Shown here piece after piece: positions 43,069-52,716 of a stretch of 63,869 nt of DNA. Below the pieces are notes generated by a model that saw only the letters and a program-made list of their open reading frames with translations, had not been told where the DNA came from and did no database searches. Where the stretch lies: IMG/VR virus record IMGVR_UViG_3300027816_000108, positions 1 to 63,869 of that record; one strand, written 5' to 3'. Origin of the DNA: a virus. Position numbers and translations under genes: made by a program. Numbering within the stretch: the stretch's first letter is position 1; each line of letters starts with the position of its first letter.

Positions 43069-43240
43069 CAGCAAGTGAATCAACCGCTTGTTCGTGGGTA
43101 ATGTAGCAGTTTTCGCCCGAATACCCTGAGAACATTGGTGTAGCAACAATTTCAAGAATACGCTGATTGGCGTGGTCAACATAGTAAAATGTTTGCCCCT
43201 CTAATACAGCGACCCCGTTTATGTAAAACATTGTTTCCAT
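43055..43240 (-). CDS. Antisense moron-like small protein
   Basis: A 61-residue protein (METMFYINGVAVLEGQTFYY onward) of unknown function. It lies on the opposite strand between two connector genes, with its own TATCTTTG promoter eight bases upstream. It overlaps the end of the connector gene by 14 bases. The longer frame from 43336 would cover its promoter and is rejected. Such self-contained antisense genes in late operons are typical of accessory inserts. Confidence 0.6.
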   Translation of the reverse strand: METMFYINGVAVLEGQTFYYVDHANQRILEIVATPMFSGYSGENCYITHEQAVDSLAVTAS

Positions 43241-43248
43241 ACGGGTTA

Positions 43249-43256
43249 CAAAGATA
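43249..43256 (-). promoter_or_regulatory. TAnnTTTG promoter of the antisense gene
   Basis: TATCTTTG on the minus strand, eight bases before ATG 43240. Confidence 0.6.
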
Positions 43257-43341
43257 ATACATTCCGTAATACAATGCAAGTGTTTGTTAATCAGGCAAAA
43301 TAATGTCTGCTTAAAAGTGTCTATTTTTGTGTACATTTTTG

Positions 43342-43349
43342 TATATTTG
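43342..43349 (+). promoter_or_regulatory. TAnnTTTG promoter, 4 nt before ATG 43354
   Basis: TATATTTG, then CATT, then ATG. Confidence 0.75.
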
Positions 43350-43353
43350 CATT

Positions 43354-44031
43354 ATGACCCTTGACCAAGTTGAAGAAATAATTGAGCGTTCAATCAATGC
43401 GGGTTTAGCTACATTGAACGGAAAATGGCAACCCCTGTACATTGAAGAGTTGATTCACGAAGCAAGGGGACAGGCTATTATTGAAACCTATAATGGCAGC
43501 AGAAGGCTTGCATCATCAAAGCGTATTAGCGGTGAGTGGTTGCAGGATTTCAATTTAACCATTACCCCGTCACAGCAGAACCCCGATGTAGATTACCTTG
43601 TGGTGCAATGCCCCGCCCCTGTGCGTATTAATTCAAACACAGACGGGTTGGTATATGTAGGTTCACGCAACAATGCCGTAGCGTTTAAAAAGGCTACCAA
43701 CAGGCAAGAGATTGCTATGTACATCCAACGGGGATTCATCAAAGACGGTAAGGATATAGTGTATTACCTTGACGGTGATAAATTGTATATCTATGGCAAT
43801 AAGCAGTTAAAAAACCTTGCAGTAAGTGGCGTGTTCCAAGACCCCACAGCCGTAACGGGTTACGATATAAAGAACGAGAACTACCCTATAAGCAGGGATT
43901 TAATTCCGCTTATGGAGGATTACATTATTAACAGATTAAGAGTTGCACTCGGTCAAGCCCCTGATATTATCAGCGATGCTTCGGTATCGAATGACCAAGC
44001 AAGGATTAAGGCTAACATTGTTAAACGATAA
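43354..44031 (+). CDS. Tail/connector structural protein (ring-like)
   Basis: A 225-residue protein with N-terminal helices and a long beta section (VDYLVVQCPAPVRINSNTDG, GDKLYIYGNKQLKNLAVSGV). Similar-sized proteins follow the portal region in crAss-like and other Bacteroidota podoviruses and build neck rings. The ATG four bases after the promoter is the start. Confidence 0.55.
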   Translation: MTLDQVEEIIERSINAGLATLNGKWQPLYIEELIHEARGQAIIETYNGSRRLASSKRISGEWLQDFNLTITPSQQNPDVDYLVVQCPAPVRINSNTDGLVYVGSRNNAVAFKKATNRQEIAMYIQRGFIKDGKDIVYYLDGDKLYIYGNKQLKNLAVSGVFQDPTAVTGYDIKNENYPISRDLIPLMEDYIINRLRVALGQAPDIISDASVSNDQARIKANIVKR

Positions 44032-44034
44032 CCT

Positions 44035-44739
44035 ATGGCATACAACATACAAGATTACGGCACATACGACTATATATCATTAGATACGTTGGTAGCAGCA
44101 GCAAAGATGCGATTGGGTATGAAAGATACCAATGCTGATGATATTTACCTGAAAGACCTTGCTATTGACGGCACAAAGAGAATACGTGGTTTGCAGTCGT
44201 TTGTACAAGCGCAAGCGCAAATCCCTATTCAAAATTTGAAAGCCAAGTTGCCAACGGGGTTCATACGTTTAAACAAACCAAACGCTATTGTGTTTGTAAA
44301 CGCAGACGGCACAATGAACACACGGAACATTTATCAACCCGTGTACGTTGATAACCCGTTTTTTGAAAACGACCCCACAACGGTAGCGTCACCCGACCAA
44401 AGCCGTTCGGGATATAAGTTCCTACCCACTTATCAGATTGTGGGGCAGTACATATATTTCAGCGCAAGTGTAACGGCTGATTACATTATGATAAGTTACT
44501 TGTCACAGAATGTAGATGACAACGGGGATATACTCATACCCGAAATTTATCAGATAGCCGTAGTGCCATATATTTGTTGGCAGTACAGCAAAACCTACTT
44601 TGACCGATTCCCAATGGGTATTATACAAATGTACGAAATGGAGTACAAGCAGAATAAGTCAGCCATACGTGGTATATCCAATATGCCTGATGCTGCACAA
44701 AATCAGCTTACTTCATTCAAAATGAACACAATAGTTTAA
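44035..44739 (+). CDS. Tail/connector structural protein 2 (ring-like)
   Basis: A 234-residue protein of comparable build to its neighbour: helical start, beta middle (LPTGFIRLNKPNAIVFVNAD), YIYFSASVTADYIMISYLSQ and a helical end. It starts three bases after the previous stop and ends one base before the giant hub gene, so the three are translated together. Confidence 0.55.
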   Translation: MAYNIQDYGTYDYISLDTLVAAAKMRLGMKDTNADDIYLKDLAIDGTKRIRGLQSFVQAQAQIPIQNLKAKLPTGFIRLNKPNAIVFVNADGTMNTRNIYQPVYVDNPFFENDPTTVASPDQSRSGYKFLPTYQIVGQYIYFSASVTADYIMISYLSQNVDDNGDILIPEIYQIAVVPYICWQYSKTYFDRFPMGIIQMYEMEYKQNKSAIRGISNMPDAAQNQLTSFKMNTIV

Positions 44740-44740
44740 T

Positions 44741-47700
44741 ATGCAGGACTTTAGCCGTCACGATTTCACCAAAGGTCTTAATCAGGATTTTGACACCCGC
44801 CTTGTACCGACAAACCAATATACCGATGCACAAGATGCAGAGTTTGTTGGTAATGATAGCGGGACAATGTTTGCTGCGGAAGCAAAGAAATCAATGGCTA
44901 TTGCCTATACTATCCCGACAATCAGCGCACAAAAGCAAGAGTGGCAGATAAAGTTTGTAGCAGGTGCAGTAGCCCCCAATGACAAGGACTATGAGTTTAC
45001 CCTGAGATATTTGGGTAACACCTATACAGCTACCGTAACCGTAACGGGTTCAAGCCCCGCCACAACGCAGACAGCTATTGAAGGTTTGTTTACCACAGCG
45101 GGATTAAGCGCAACCACATCGTATGATTTGGGAACAAATGCGATTACCATATCCCAAACCGCAAATCAAATAGCAGATGTATTCTTTTCGTTTACTATTA
45201 ACGGTGAACAACAAACCACCTATTTAACCAAAGACTTTTTGGGATTCGGTGGGCAACTACAACCCGTACAATCATGTGAGTTGGACAATAAAATGTTTGT
45301 ATTGTCCAAGTGTATGAACAACGGTGCGACAGAACTTGGCGTAGTGGTAAAATCGGATAGCATAAGTTCAGTTGAACAATACACCTATACCCGACTAATG
45401 AGAACAAAGGGTATTGTATTGCCGTTAAAGACCGACAAGGGTACAACCAAGTTGGGATTTTGGGATGCAAATACCAACACCCCTGTACTCACAGCCACCG
45501 ATACATCAGCCACACAAGGGTTTTATGAGGTATCCGTAGCGGGTACGCAGTTTGGTGTGGATTGGGAAGTGGGCGATTATATCATTCACTACTTAGGCAA
45601 CTATCAAAAAAATTGGGTTAAAGTACCCAATAACGAAGTAATAGATTTTAAGGGAGAAAGATTTAAAGACGACCAATACGCACTATACTTTGTGGACAAT
45701 TATAACAAACCCAAAGTAGTGTATGTGCCTGATACATTGACGCAGGACTGCGTGGTAAAAAGCGTAACCAACCCTGACGGTACACACAACCTTTCAAGCG
45801 TAGATGAACAAACAAACCTGCAACTCATAAACAATATGGGTTACGTAGAGTTTTTGCAGCAGCTACAAAGCGGGGGTGCATTAAAAGCAGGGGGCAAGAG
45901 ATACGCAGTACGTTTTGGTGTAGGGGAAAGCAACACAACCGAGTGGAGTTTCCTTACCCCGAATGTGATACCCGTTTACAAAGAAAGCACAGAGGGTTCA
46001 GCCTATGTAATACGTGGTAACGTAGTAGGTGAAACCACAAGTAAAGCAAACGTATTACGGGTTTACAACGCACGTCCCGATGTATTTCAATGGGTAGAAC
46101 TTGCGGTAGTAAACTATGCAAGCGACCTTGCACAATCAGCCGAGTTAGTGGGTAGATATTACCACACAACCGATATAATTGACATTACACATTTTGGAAC
46201 AGAGCAGACCACACAATTAGATACGGGTTCATTATTGCAAGTTCAAGACGTGGTATTAACCGCAAAGAACCAAGAGATAAAACTCAACCGCATGAACTAT
46301 GCGGGTATTAACATTGCAACAAGCCAAGACCTTACAAGCATAGCAAGCGGTATTACCCAATCACAAAGCAAGTATGCAATGGATGGGGTTGGGCGTTCAA
46401 ATAATACCCGTGAGGGGGTGTTTGGGGCATATACCGCAGCATCAACAAATACACTTGTTGCTATATCCTTTAACGAAGTTTGGGATTTATCAAACTATTG
46501 GCAACTAAATTCACAGTTTTACCCTGCACCGTATTCGTATTTTTCGTTGAATGTATCAATGAATGTAACCCTTGCAATAGCCGCAGTACCTAATGCAGCG
46601 TGGAGGATATTGATACGAGATAACACAAATGCAATAGTTTGGACAAGCGAATACGAAAAATTAGAAGGACGTACTTTTTTTACAGCAAGTGCATTTACCC
46701 CTTTGTTATTTGCAGGTGCTACATACTATACCGTTCAGTTAGAGGTTGCCAATCAAACGGGTTTAATAACAATTACCGAGAGATATTGTGCAGGTTACAT
46801 ATCAACCAACGGACAATCAAGTACCAAAGACATAAAGTACGGTGAGTACCTTGACCCATATAACTGCGCCAATAAGGTAGGTTATATGTTGGGTGAAACC
46901 TATGCTTTTGCTATCCGATTCCACTACAAGAACGGTTATGTAAGTGACCCATATCCTATTGACGGGGGTACGTTTACATTTAACACGGATACTGAAACGG
47001 TTTTAGTTGGAAACCCACCCGTAGCTGTACAAGCACAATATACAAGTACGGGGGCAAACGATTACGCATTTGCCACATTCCTTGAACTGAACAACATTGA
47101 TATTAGTTCAATACGTGACCAAATAAACGGGTTTAGTATTTGGAGGGCGCAAGTAACAAACCCCACCATAATGGGTACGGGGGTATTTGTTCCGTCACAC
47201 GGATTTACAGGTATTGACCCAACTGTAACCGCAAGTTCGCAGAACGGTAACTTTTCATGGGGATATTACTCGGCACAAATACGTGGTAATGACTACGGAA
47301 CTATTATACCGTCAACCACCAATAAAGTGCGTCAGTTTGGTATGATGATGTGCCCCGATGTAATGTTTGGCAAAACACAATTCGACTATGCCAACGGGGA
47401 TAAGCTAATAAACTTGGGGCAATTTGACCGCTATCAACGGGAAGACAATATGTTTGTTACCCCCGCTATTGGTGACTTTTCAGAATACACGGGCGCATCA
47501 GCCCTTGTAACTCCCGAAGAGTATGACATATCGGATAGTGTTATTACAGCATATAGCGATTCAAAAAGAAAGTTAAGACAAGCAGTATCGGCAACCGAAG
47601 ATTGGGAGGTTTCAGCCTTATTGGATTCAACGGGTGCATATACCACAGGCAACGCCACAGGCATAGCCATAGCATTAGATGCAGATGAATACGCAAACAA

Positions 47701-49435
47701 AGTAACAACGGCTAATGATTACGGGGTGTATAATGTTATTTACAAACGCACCGTAAACGGGCAATACGATTTTGATAACATCACCTATGTACCAACGGGT
47801 ACGTATTACAATGTAACCGCAGATAGCCCCGATATTGTTTCGGGAATACAAGTGTTTGGGGGAGATACCTACACACAAAAAACTATTATGCGTACCGTTT
47901 ACTTTGCTTTCCCCGTGACTATTAGCGGTATCAACTTCTACGTATCGGCAGGTATTAGTTTCTACTCGCAGAATAGAATTAACACTCAACTAAGGTTTAT
48001 TGAGCAGGAAGAGTTAATGTACCCATACAACGTAGAGTTGGATGAATATGTTTGTCCGCCTATTTACCGCACCGAGTTCCTTGCAGACTACCAAGAAGAC
48101 CCCATTCACTATGATGCGTCATACAGCGCAGACAACCTTGTGAACGTAGTTGACGGGTATAACAGCAGAGTAGCAGTAAATGGTATGTACCCCGCAAGAA
48201 TAATGTATTCCGAGCAAAAGCAGTACAACACATTCCTTGATGCGTACAGGGTGCTGTTACCGTTGAACATAAAAGACCTTGACGTAAAAGACGGGGAGAT
48301 AGTAGGCTTGTATGATACGGGTGATTACATAATGGCTATACAGCGTGATGCCATTATCGTGTTGCCATACCAAGCAGACGTAGTGGTAAACTCAGGCGCA
48401 GGTGACGTTTACGTAGGTAACGGTGAAGTATATGCCCGAAGAGGAACAAAGGTATCTACATTGGGAACAACCCTAAAATCAGCTACCTTATCGGGTAAGA
48501 ACAGAAACGGCAACCCCACAATATATTGGTATAGCATACCGTATAAAATCTTTATGAGGTATAGCGGTGACGGTATCCGAAAGCTATCCGATGAAAACCA
48601 AATGCGTACATGGTTTTTGAATAACACAGCGTTCATTAAAAACGAATACGACATACGACTTGGGTTTAACATCGCCAAACAAGATGTGCTTATTACAGCA
48701 GATTGCTTGAACAACAATGCGGCTTGGTGGAATAACTCCACATCGTATAATGTTGGAAACTTTGTAAAGTACGGTGCATCAGGTAGCTATGAAACATTTG
48801 AACAAACCCCCGACATATATCGAGCCACAGGCAACAACACCAACGATGCCCCGTTTGGTAGCTTGAATTGGGAATACATTGAACCAACCGACAATAGGTA
48901 TTACAATAAGTGGACATTGATATTCAACGAGTTACGTAATTCGTTCAGTACATTTACAAGCTATTACCCATTGCGGTATTTGAATTTTCAACAAGATACA
49001 ATGGCAAGCAGACCTATTGACAACGTAGGTCAGGTGTACATCTTGGACAAAGGAACGGATTATTTAAAGTGGTGGAATAACGGTTCAACCCACAAAGCGG
49101 GGGAATTTATGGTAGAAGTAGTGGTAAACAAAAACCCCGAAGTATCTAAGCGATTAGTGTCAACAGGCTTGGCAGTAGGAGAAAACTTTGATACCAACAA
49201 CTTACCAACACTTATTGCAAATAACGAAACTCAGACAAGTACACAAACCGAATGGTTACTACGCAGGGGTGAGTTAATCACAAGCGTAAAGAACCAAGTA
49301 ACGGGGGTAGGAACGCTAACAAGCAGCCCGATAATAGGGCAATGGAATAAGATAAAGATAACCCACACGTATTACATTAAGTTGGTAAGTATTATCAACA
49401 GATTCTACGCAAAATTCAGGTTGCCTTTTAGATAA
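44741..49435 (+). CDS. Large tail hub / stabilisation protein (1564 residues)
   Basis: A very long beta-rich protein. The N-terminus (DFTKGLNQDFDTRLVPTNQY, then TDAQDAEFV) matches the start typical of Bacteroidota podovirus tail hub or stabilisation proteins. Repeated Tyr-, Asn- and Gly-rich strands follow throughout. It likely forms the distal tail assembly that docks to the host. No enzymatic motif was seen. Confidence 0.7.
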   Translation: MQDFSRHDFTKGLNQDFDTRLVPTNQYTDAQDAEFVGNDSGTMFAAEAKKSMAIAYTIPTISAQKQEWQIKFVAGAVAPNDKDYEFTLRYLGNTYTATVTVTGSSPATTQTAIEGLFTTAGLSATTSYDLGTNAITISQTANQIADVFFSFTINGEQQTTYLTKDFLGFGGQLQPVQSCELDNKMFVLSKCMNNGATELGVVVKSDSISSVEQYTYTRLMRTKGIVLPLKTDKGTTKLGFWDANTNTPVLTATDTSATQGFYEVSVAGTQFGVDWEVGDYIIHYLGNYQKNWVKVPNNEVIDFKGERFKDDQYALYFVDNYNKPKVVYVPDTLTQDCVVKSVTNPDGTHNLSSVDEQTNLQLINNMGYVEFLQQLQSGGALKAGGKRYAVRFGVGESNTTEWSFLTPNVIPVYKESTEGSAYVIRGNVVGETTSKANVLRVYNARPDVFQWVELAVVNYASDLAQSAELVGRYYHTTDIIDITHFGTEQTTQLDTGSLLQVQDVVLTAKNQEIKLNRMNYAGINIATSQDLTSIASGITQSQSKYAMDGVGRSNNTREGVFGAYTAASTNTLVAISFNEVWDLSNYWQLNSQFYPAPYSYFSLNVSMNVTLAIAAVPNAAWRILIRDNTNAIVWTSEYEKLEGRTFFTASAFTPLLFAGATYYTVQLEVANQTGLITITERYCAGYISTNGQSSTKDIKYGEYLDPYNCANKVGYMLGETYAFAIRFHYKNGYVSDPYPIDGGTFTFNTDTETVLVGNPPVAVQAQYTSTGANDYAFATFLELNNIDISSIRDQINGFSIWRAQVTNPTIMGTGVFVPSHGFTGIDPTVTASSQNGNFSWGYYSAQIRGNDYGTIIPSTTNKVRQFGMMMCPDVMFGKTQFDYANGDKLINLGQFDRYQREDNMFVTPAIGDFSEYTGASALVTPEEYDISDSVITAYSDSKRKLRQAVSATEDWEVSALLDSTGAYTTGNATGIAIALDADEYANKVTTANDYGVYNVIYKRTVNGQYDFDNITYVPTGTYYNVTADSPDIVSGIQVFGGDTYTQKTIMRTVYFAFPVTISGINFYVSAGISFYSQNRINTQLRFIEQEELMYPYNVELDEYVCPPIYRTEFLADYQEDPIHYDASYSADNLVNVVDGYNSRVAVNGMYPARIMYSEQKQYNTFLDAYRVLLPLNIKDLDVKDGEIVGLYDTGDYIMAIQRDAIIVLPYQADVVVNSGAGDVYVGNGEVYARRGTKVSTLGTTLKSATLSGKNRNGNPTIYWYSIPYKIFMRYSGDGIRKLSDENQMRTWFLNNTAFIKNEYDIRLGFNIAKQDVLITADCLNNNAAWWNNSTSYNVGNFVKYGASGSYETFEQTPDIYRATGNNTNDAPFGSLNWEYIEPTDNRYYNKWTLIFNELRNSFSTFTSYYPLRYLNFQQDTMASRPIDNVGQVYILDKGTDYLKWWNNGSTHKAGEFMVEVVVNKNPEVSKRLVSTGLAVGENFDTNNLPTLIANNETQTSTQTEWLLRRGELITSVKNQVTGVGTLTSSPIIGQWNKIKITHTYYIKLVSIINRFYAKFRLPFR

Positions 49436-49443
49436 GTAAAACG

Positions 49444-49451
49444 TAAATTTG
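49444..49451 (+). promoter_or_regulatory. TAnnTTTG promoter
   Basis: TAAATTTG, 18 nt before ATG 49470. Confidence 0.6.
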
Positions 49452-49469
49452 TATAAAAAAATAGACACC

Positions 49470-49787
49470 ATGCAATATAATCTCGAAGCCCTTGTACGAT
49501 TAACTGAAAAAACAGTTCAGGATTCATACGGGTATAACATTGTACCGCTTGTAATTACAACCACAACCACCGCAGCAACAGGTGAGTTCATATACGCAGT
49601 AAAAGCCATTAACGGTGATGCGGTAATAACATCAGCCGTTGACATTAACGGTGCAACCGTAGCGGGGCTTGCAGGTGTAACAATCAAGCAGGGGGATATA
49701 TTGCAGTTCCCATTAAATACCATTACCCTAACAAGTGGTAAATTGGTGGTTTACAAAACAGTTAAATTAGACAACATCATACCGTGA
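49470..49787 (+). CDS. Small beta-rich virion protein
   Basis: A 105-residue protein with a Thr-rich strand region (LVITTTTTAATGEFIYAVKA) and a regular beta pattern, ending LVVYKTVKLDNIIP. This form is common in small Bacteroidota phage structural proteins near tail genes. Its stop overlaps the next GTG start. Confidence 0.55.
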   Translation: MQYNLEALVRLTEKTVQDSYGYNIVPLVITTTTTAATGEFIYAVKAINGDAVITSAVDINGATVAGLAGVTIKQGDILQFPLNTITLTSGKLVVYKTVKLDNIIP

Positions 49788-50635
49788 AAATAGGATTCGG
49801 ACTTGGAATATCGGATTACAGATTGCGGGGTGGTGGCTTAGACCCCGATGCTTTAGCATTTATAGTAGCAGAAGAAACAGCAGGTGCAACATTTGACGCT
49901 AACCAAAAAGATGCTATTAATAATCTATTCTTAAACCTAAAAGGGCAAGGGCCTGATAACAATACCGTAGATTTTTGGACTACAAATAAAGTTCGCAAAT
50001 GGTGGCCTTTGGTTGGTGGAGCATCTTCTGCCGCTAATGAGATAGACATAAGGTTAAATGCTGGTGTGTTTAATGGAGGTTGGACGTTTAACAATAATGG
50101 CGTACTCGGAAATCCAATAGATACATACTTCAATTCACTAACGGCATTTACAGGAGAAGCGACAGGTGATTGGGGTTGGGGTATGTACATAAGCGACTTT
50201 GTAGGCGGAGCAAGTGGCGAATGGTTTAATGGTTATATAATTTATTCCCCATCTGTAATACTTTCAGCATATAGAACGTTCAACCCCGCTGCGCCTGCGC
50301 CAATCGCAAACTCAGGCTCGTACATAAGAAGTGGTGGTATGACGACTATTTTAGATACATTTTCGGGAGCAAGGTCAGCTGTAAGGCAAGGTGGAACTGT
50401 TTATACCGTAAACAATAACTCAGTAATAAACACTTTTGTTGACCCCGACATGGGCGACTGTCCTCTTGACTTTTTCTTTGGCTCAATAAACAACGCAGGG
50501 GGCGGCATAGTTAGTCCAACAGCAAACTACTTTAAATCATTTTACATAACCTATGGAGTAACATCAACTGAAATGGAGTTGCTTCAACAAATAGACAATG
50601 CCTTTCAAACGGCATTAGGAAGGAACACATACTAA
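49784..50635 (+). CDS. LamG/concanavalin-like receptor-binding protein
   Basis: A 283-residue protein. After ~80 residues it shows a lectin-like beta sandwich pattern (GDWGWGMYISDFVGG, SGEWFNGYIIYSP, DCPLDFFFGSINNAGGG) and ends with YFKSFYITYGVTSTEMELLQ, the closing strand and helix typical of LamG-type tail proteins. It begins with GTG overlapping the upstream stop. It may bind host glycans. Confidence 0.6.
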   Translation: MKIGFGLGISDYRLRGGGLDPDALAFIVAEETAGATFDANQKDAINNLFLNLKGQGPDNNTVDFWTTNKVRKWWPLVGGASSAANEIDIRLNAGVFNGGWTFNNNGVLGNPIDTYFNSLTAFTGEATGDWGWGMYISDFVGGASGEWFNGYIIYSPSVILSAYRTFNPAAPAPIANSGSYIRSGGMTTILDTFSGARSAVRQGGTVYTVNNNSVINTFVDPDMGDCPLDFFFGSINNAGGGIVSPTANYFKSFYITYGVTSTEMELLQQIDNAFQTALGRNTY

Positions 50636-50844
50636 TGAAAGTAGCGCACATAACAGAACAACAAGCAGAACAATTGAAAGGGAACATATACTTTCAATCT
50701 GTATTTTTTAACCCTGTACAAGATGCCGATGATAATTGGTGTATCAGCGAAATAGTGATACAGAAAAATGAGAACACCGATTTTGCATGGGTGAACGAAC
50801 TTGTGGCAGATAAAGAGTACAAACTCAAAAAGATAAATATATGA
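50635..50844 (+). CDS. Small hypothetical protein
   Basis: A 69-residue acidic protein coupled to both neighbours by stop/start overlaps. It may be a chaperone for the LamG-like protein upstream. Unknown family. Confidence 0.55.
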   Translation: MKVAHITEQQAEQLKGNIYFQSVFFNPVQDADDNWCISEIVIQKNENTDFAWVNELVADKEYKLKKINI

Positions 50845-50993
50845 AAGAGATAATCAACCTTATAGCTGTAATTATATTTGTCGTGTTAGCATACGGGTTT
50901 TATACCCACGCAGAAGGGGCATGGCGTTTAGTTGGCCCGTTTATATTTTTAATATTACTATTTTTCTTTTTATCTAACCCTAATAAAACTTAA
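50841..50993 (+). CDS. 50-residue two-segment membrane protein
   Basis: A short gene whose ATG overlaps the previous stop (ATGA). It has two hydrophobic segments (residues ~4-20 and ~31-44) and a polar loop containing THAEGAWR. It stands directly upstream of the holin, so a role in lysis (antiholin, pinholin) is possible. Confidence 0.6.
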   Translation: MKEIINLIAVIIFVVLAYGFYTHAEGAWRLVGPFIFLILLFFFLSNPNKT

Positions 50994-51006
50994 TCAAATG
51001 TAACTT

Positions 51007-51393
51007 ATGTCACCTCTATCTACCTTTCTATCTAAGTATTATCTTTCTATTGGCGCAGGACTATTAGCGTACATTATCCCAATCAAAGCAGACCTCATAT
51101 TTGTGGGTTCATTAGTAATGTTCGATTGGATAACAGGCATGATGAAAGGTATCAAAACATCCGAGTTTAAAAGTTCAATAGCTATACGCAAGTTTTGGGT
51201 AAGCGCAGGATACCTGTTGGGTATATTTGTAGCCCACAGCGTAGAATTATATTTAGGCAGCGCAACCCCGATTGTAAAGCCAATGGTGGCTATTATAGCC
51301 GTAGCAGAGATACAATCATTACGTGAGAACATACAAATACTTACGGGGTTAGATATACTTAAAAGCGTTTCGGGATTGTTTAAAAAGAAGTAA
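51007..51393 (+). CDS. Holin
   Basis: A 128-residue protein with three hydrophobic segments (about 12-40, 62-80, 88-101) and the pattern FDWITGMMKGIKTSEFKSS, typical of the phage holin 4 (Cph1-type) family. It should permeabilise the inner membrane and release the amidase. It is followed within four bases by the endolysin gene. Confidence 0.8.
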   Translation: MSPLSTFLSKYYLSIGAGLLAYIIPIKADLIFVGSLVMFDWITGMMKGIKTSEFKSSIAIRKFWVSAGYLLGIFVAHSVELYLGSATPIVKPMVAIIAVAEIQSLRENIQILTGLDILKSVSGLFKKK

Positions 51394-51396
51394 GTC

Positions 51397-51837
51397 ATGC
51401 GTGAGATAAAGTTTATAGTTTTACATTGCACCGCAGGCCCACAAGCACAAACAACCAAGAGCATACTTGACTATTGGAAGAACAAGCTAAAGTGGAAATC
51501 GGTAGGCTATCATTTCCTGATTAGTGGCAATGGCAGCTATGAGCAGTTATCCCCTATTGATAAACCTACCAATGGGGTTGCAGGATTTAACGCCAACTCA
51601 ATTCATGTGTGTTATAAAGGGGGGTGGAACGGTAAAGACACCCGCACCCCTGAGCAGAAGCAATCTATGATTGACATTGTAAGAAACTTGAAGAAGCAGT
51701 TTCCCAACGCAAGAGTGGTAGGGCATAGGGATTTTAGCCCCGACCTTGATGGGGATGGGGTGATTGAGCCGCACGAATTTTTAAAACTTTGTCCCTGCTT
51801 TGATGCAGCGCAGTTCGCAAAAGAAAACAACCTATGA
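51397..51837 (+). CDS. N-acetylmuramoyl-L-alanine amidase (endolysin)
   Basis: A 146-residue amidase_2/T7-lysozyme-like enzyme. Zinc ligands are H10 (VLHCTAG), H110 (VVGHRDF) and C134 in the CPCFD motif. Y38 (VGYHF) and the SPDLDGDG loop support the family. It cleaves the bond between muramic acid and L-alanine in peptidoglycan. It has no signal peptide, so it depends on the holin. The stop overlaps the next start. Confidence 0.9.
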   Translation: MREIKFIVLHCTAGPQAQTTKSILDYWKNKLKWKSVGYHFLISGNGSYEQLSPIDKPTNGVAGFNANSIHVCYKGGWNGKDTRTPEQKQSMIDIVRNLKKQFPNARVVGHRDFSPDLDGDGVIEPHEFLKLCPCFDAAQFAKENNL

Positions 51838-52379
51838 GAAGCACATCAGATTGGAATATCATACTTACTTGTTTGTTATGTATAGCTATTCTAATCATAA
51901 GTGACCTCAGTTGCAAAAAGCCCAAGATAAAGAACATCATTGATACAGACACCGTAACGGTATCAGTGGTTCAGCGGGACACCATTTACCGAACCAAGTT
52001 AAAGCCCGTTTACAGAACGGTTGTAATACCCGACACAATCATTGACACAGCCTATGTGGTGGTAGATTACAACACCATTAACACGTACATAGATACAATA
52101 GCCGATAGTAATTACAATGTGATTATATTCGACACTATTTGGAAGAACGCTATATATTCCCGTAAGGCATACGTAAGTATTACCCACACCAAGACAACCA
52201 TAACCAACACCGTATTGCCCCGCAACCATGTATATGTGGGATTGCAGTTTACCGCACCCAACCCAAGCATAGGGGGTGTGGTGTATTACAATCGGGATAA
52301 AGATATGTACGGATTGGGGTATAACCCGTTCAACAGAAGTATTACAATCGGGTACAGCCGTAAATTATTTTCACGTTAA
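51834..52379 (+). CDS. Spanin-like periplasmic protein
   Basis: A 181-residue protein with an N-terminal membrane segment (residues 9-25) ending LSCKKPK, a possible but imperfect lipobox. The rest is a Thr/Asp/Val-rich periplasmic domain of short beta repeats (DTVTVSVVQRDTIYRTKL). Position directly after holin and endolysin, with overlapping start, suggests an outer-membrane disruption protein. No exact spanin family match was made. Confidence 0.55.
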   Translation: MRSTSDWNIILTCLLCIAILIISDLSCKKPKIKNIIDTDTVTVSVVQRDTIYRTKLKPVYRTVVIPDTIIDTAYVVVDYNTINTYIDTIADSNYNVIIFDTIWKNAIYSRKAYVSITHTKTTITNTVLPRNHVYVGLQFTAPNPSIGGVVYYNRDKDMYGLGYNPFNRSITIGYSRKLFSR

Positions 52380-52416
52380 GTGTATGTAATACGTACAAAA
52401 AATCGTATAAAAATGG

Positions 52417-52424
52417 TATATTTG
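52417..52424 (+). promoter_or_regulatory. TAnnTTTG promoter, 4 nt before ATG 52429
   Basis: TATATTTG, then AATT, then ATG. Confidence 0.75.
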
Positions 52425-52428
52425 AATT

Positions 52429-52716
52429 ATGCCAAAGACAACTACACCCCGCAAGAGAAAGCCCCGCAGCACAGGTAGTGTTGAGGTGGTATCACTTACA
52501 CATCAGGATATGTTAAATTGGGTGTCCACATTAAACGATTTGGCAATCAGCAATATCATAGACGAAGATAAAACAACCCCTTTAAGCAATGAACCCGTGA
52601 TGAAGAATTTGTTTGAAGAGCATGAGTTGCTTGTAATAAAGGGCAAGATATTTACACTATTGGAATGGATAAAGGTATCAAATGGGACTGACACTGACAC
52701 TACGCAAGAAACGTAA
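52429..52716 (+). CDS. Hypothetical protein with basic N-terminus
   Basis: A 95-residue protein with a Lys/Arg/Pro-rich first 17 residues and a helical, acidic remainder. It overlaps the nuclease-like gene by 35 bases. Unknown function. Confidence 0.6.
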   Translation: MPKTTTPRKRKPRSTGSVEVVSLTHQDMLNWVSTLNDLAISNIIDEDKTTPLSNEPVMKNLFEEHELLVIKGKIFTLLEWIKVSNGTDTDTTQET

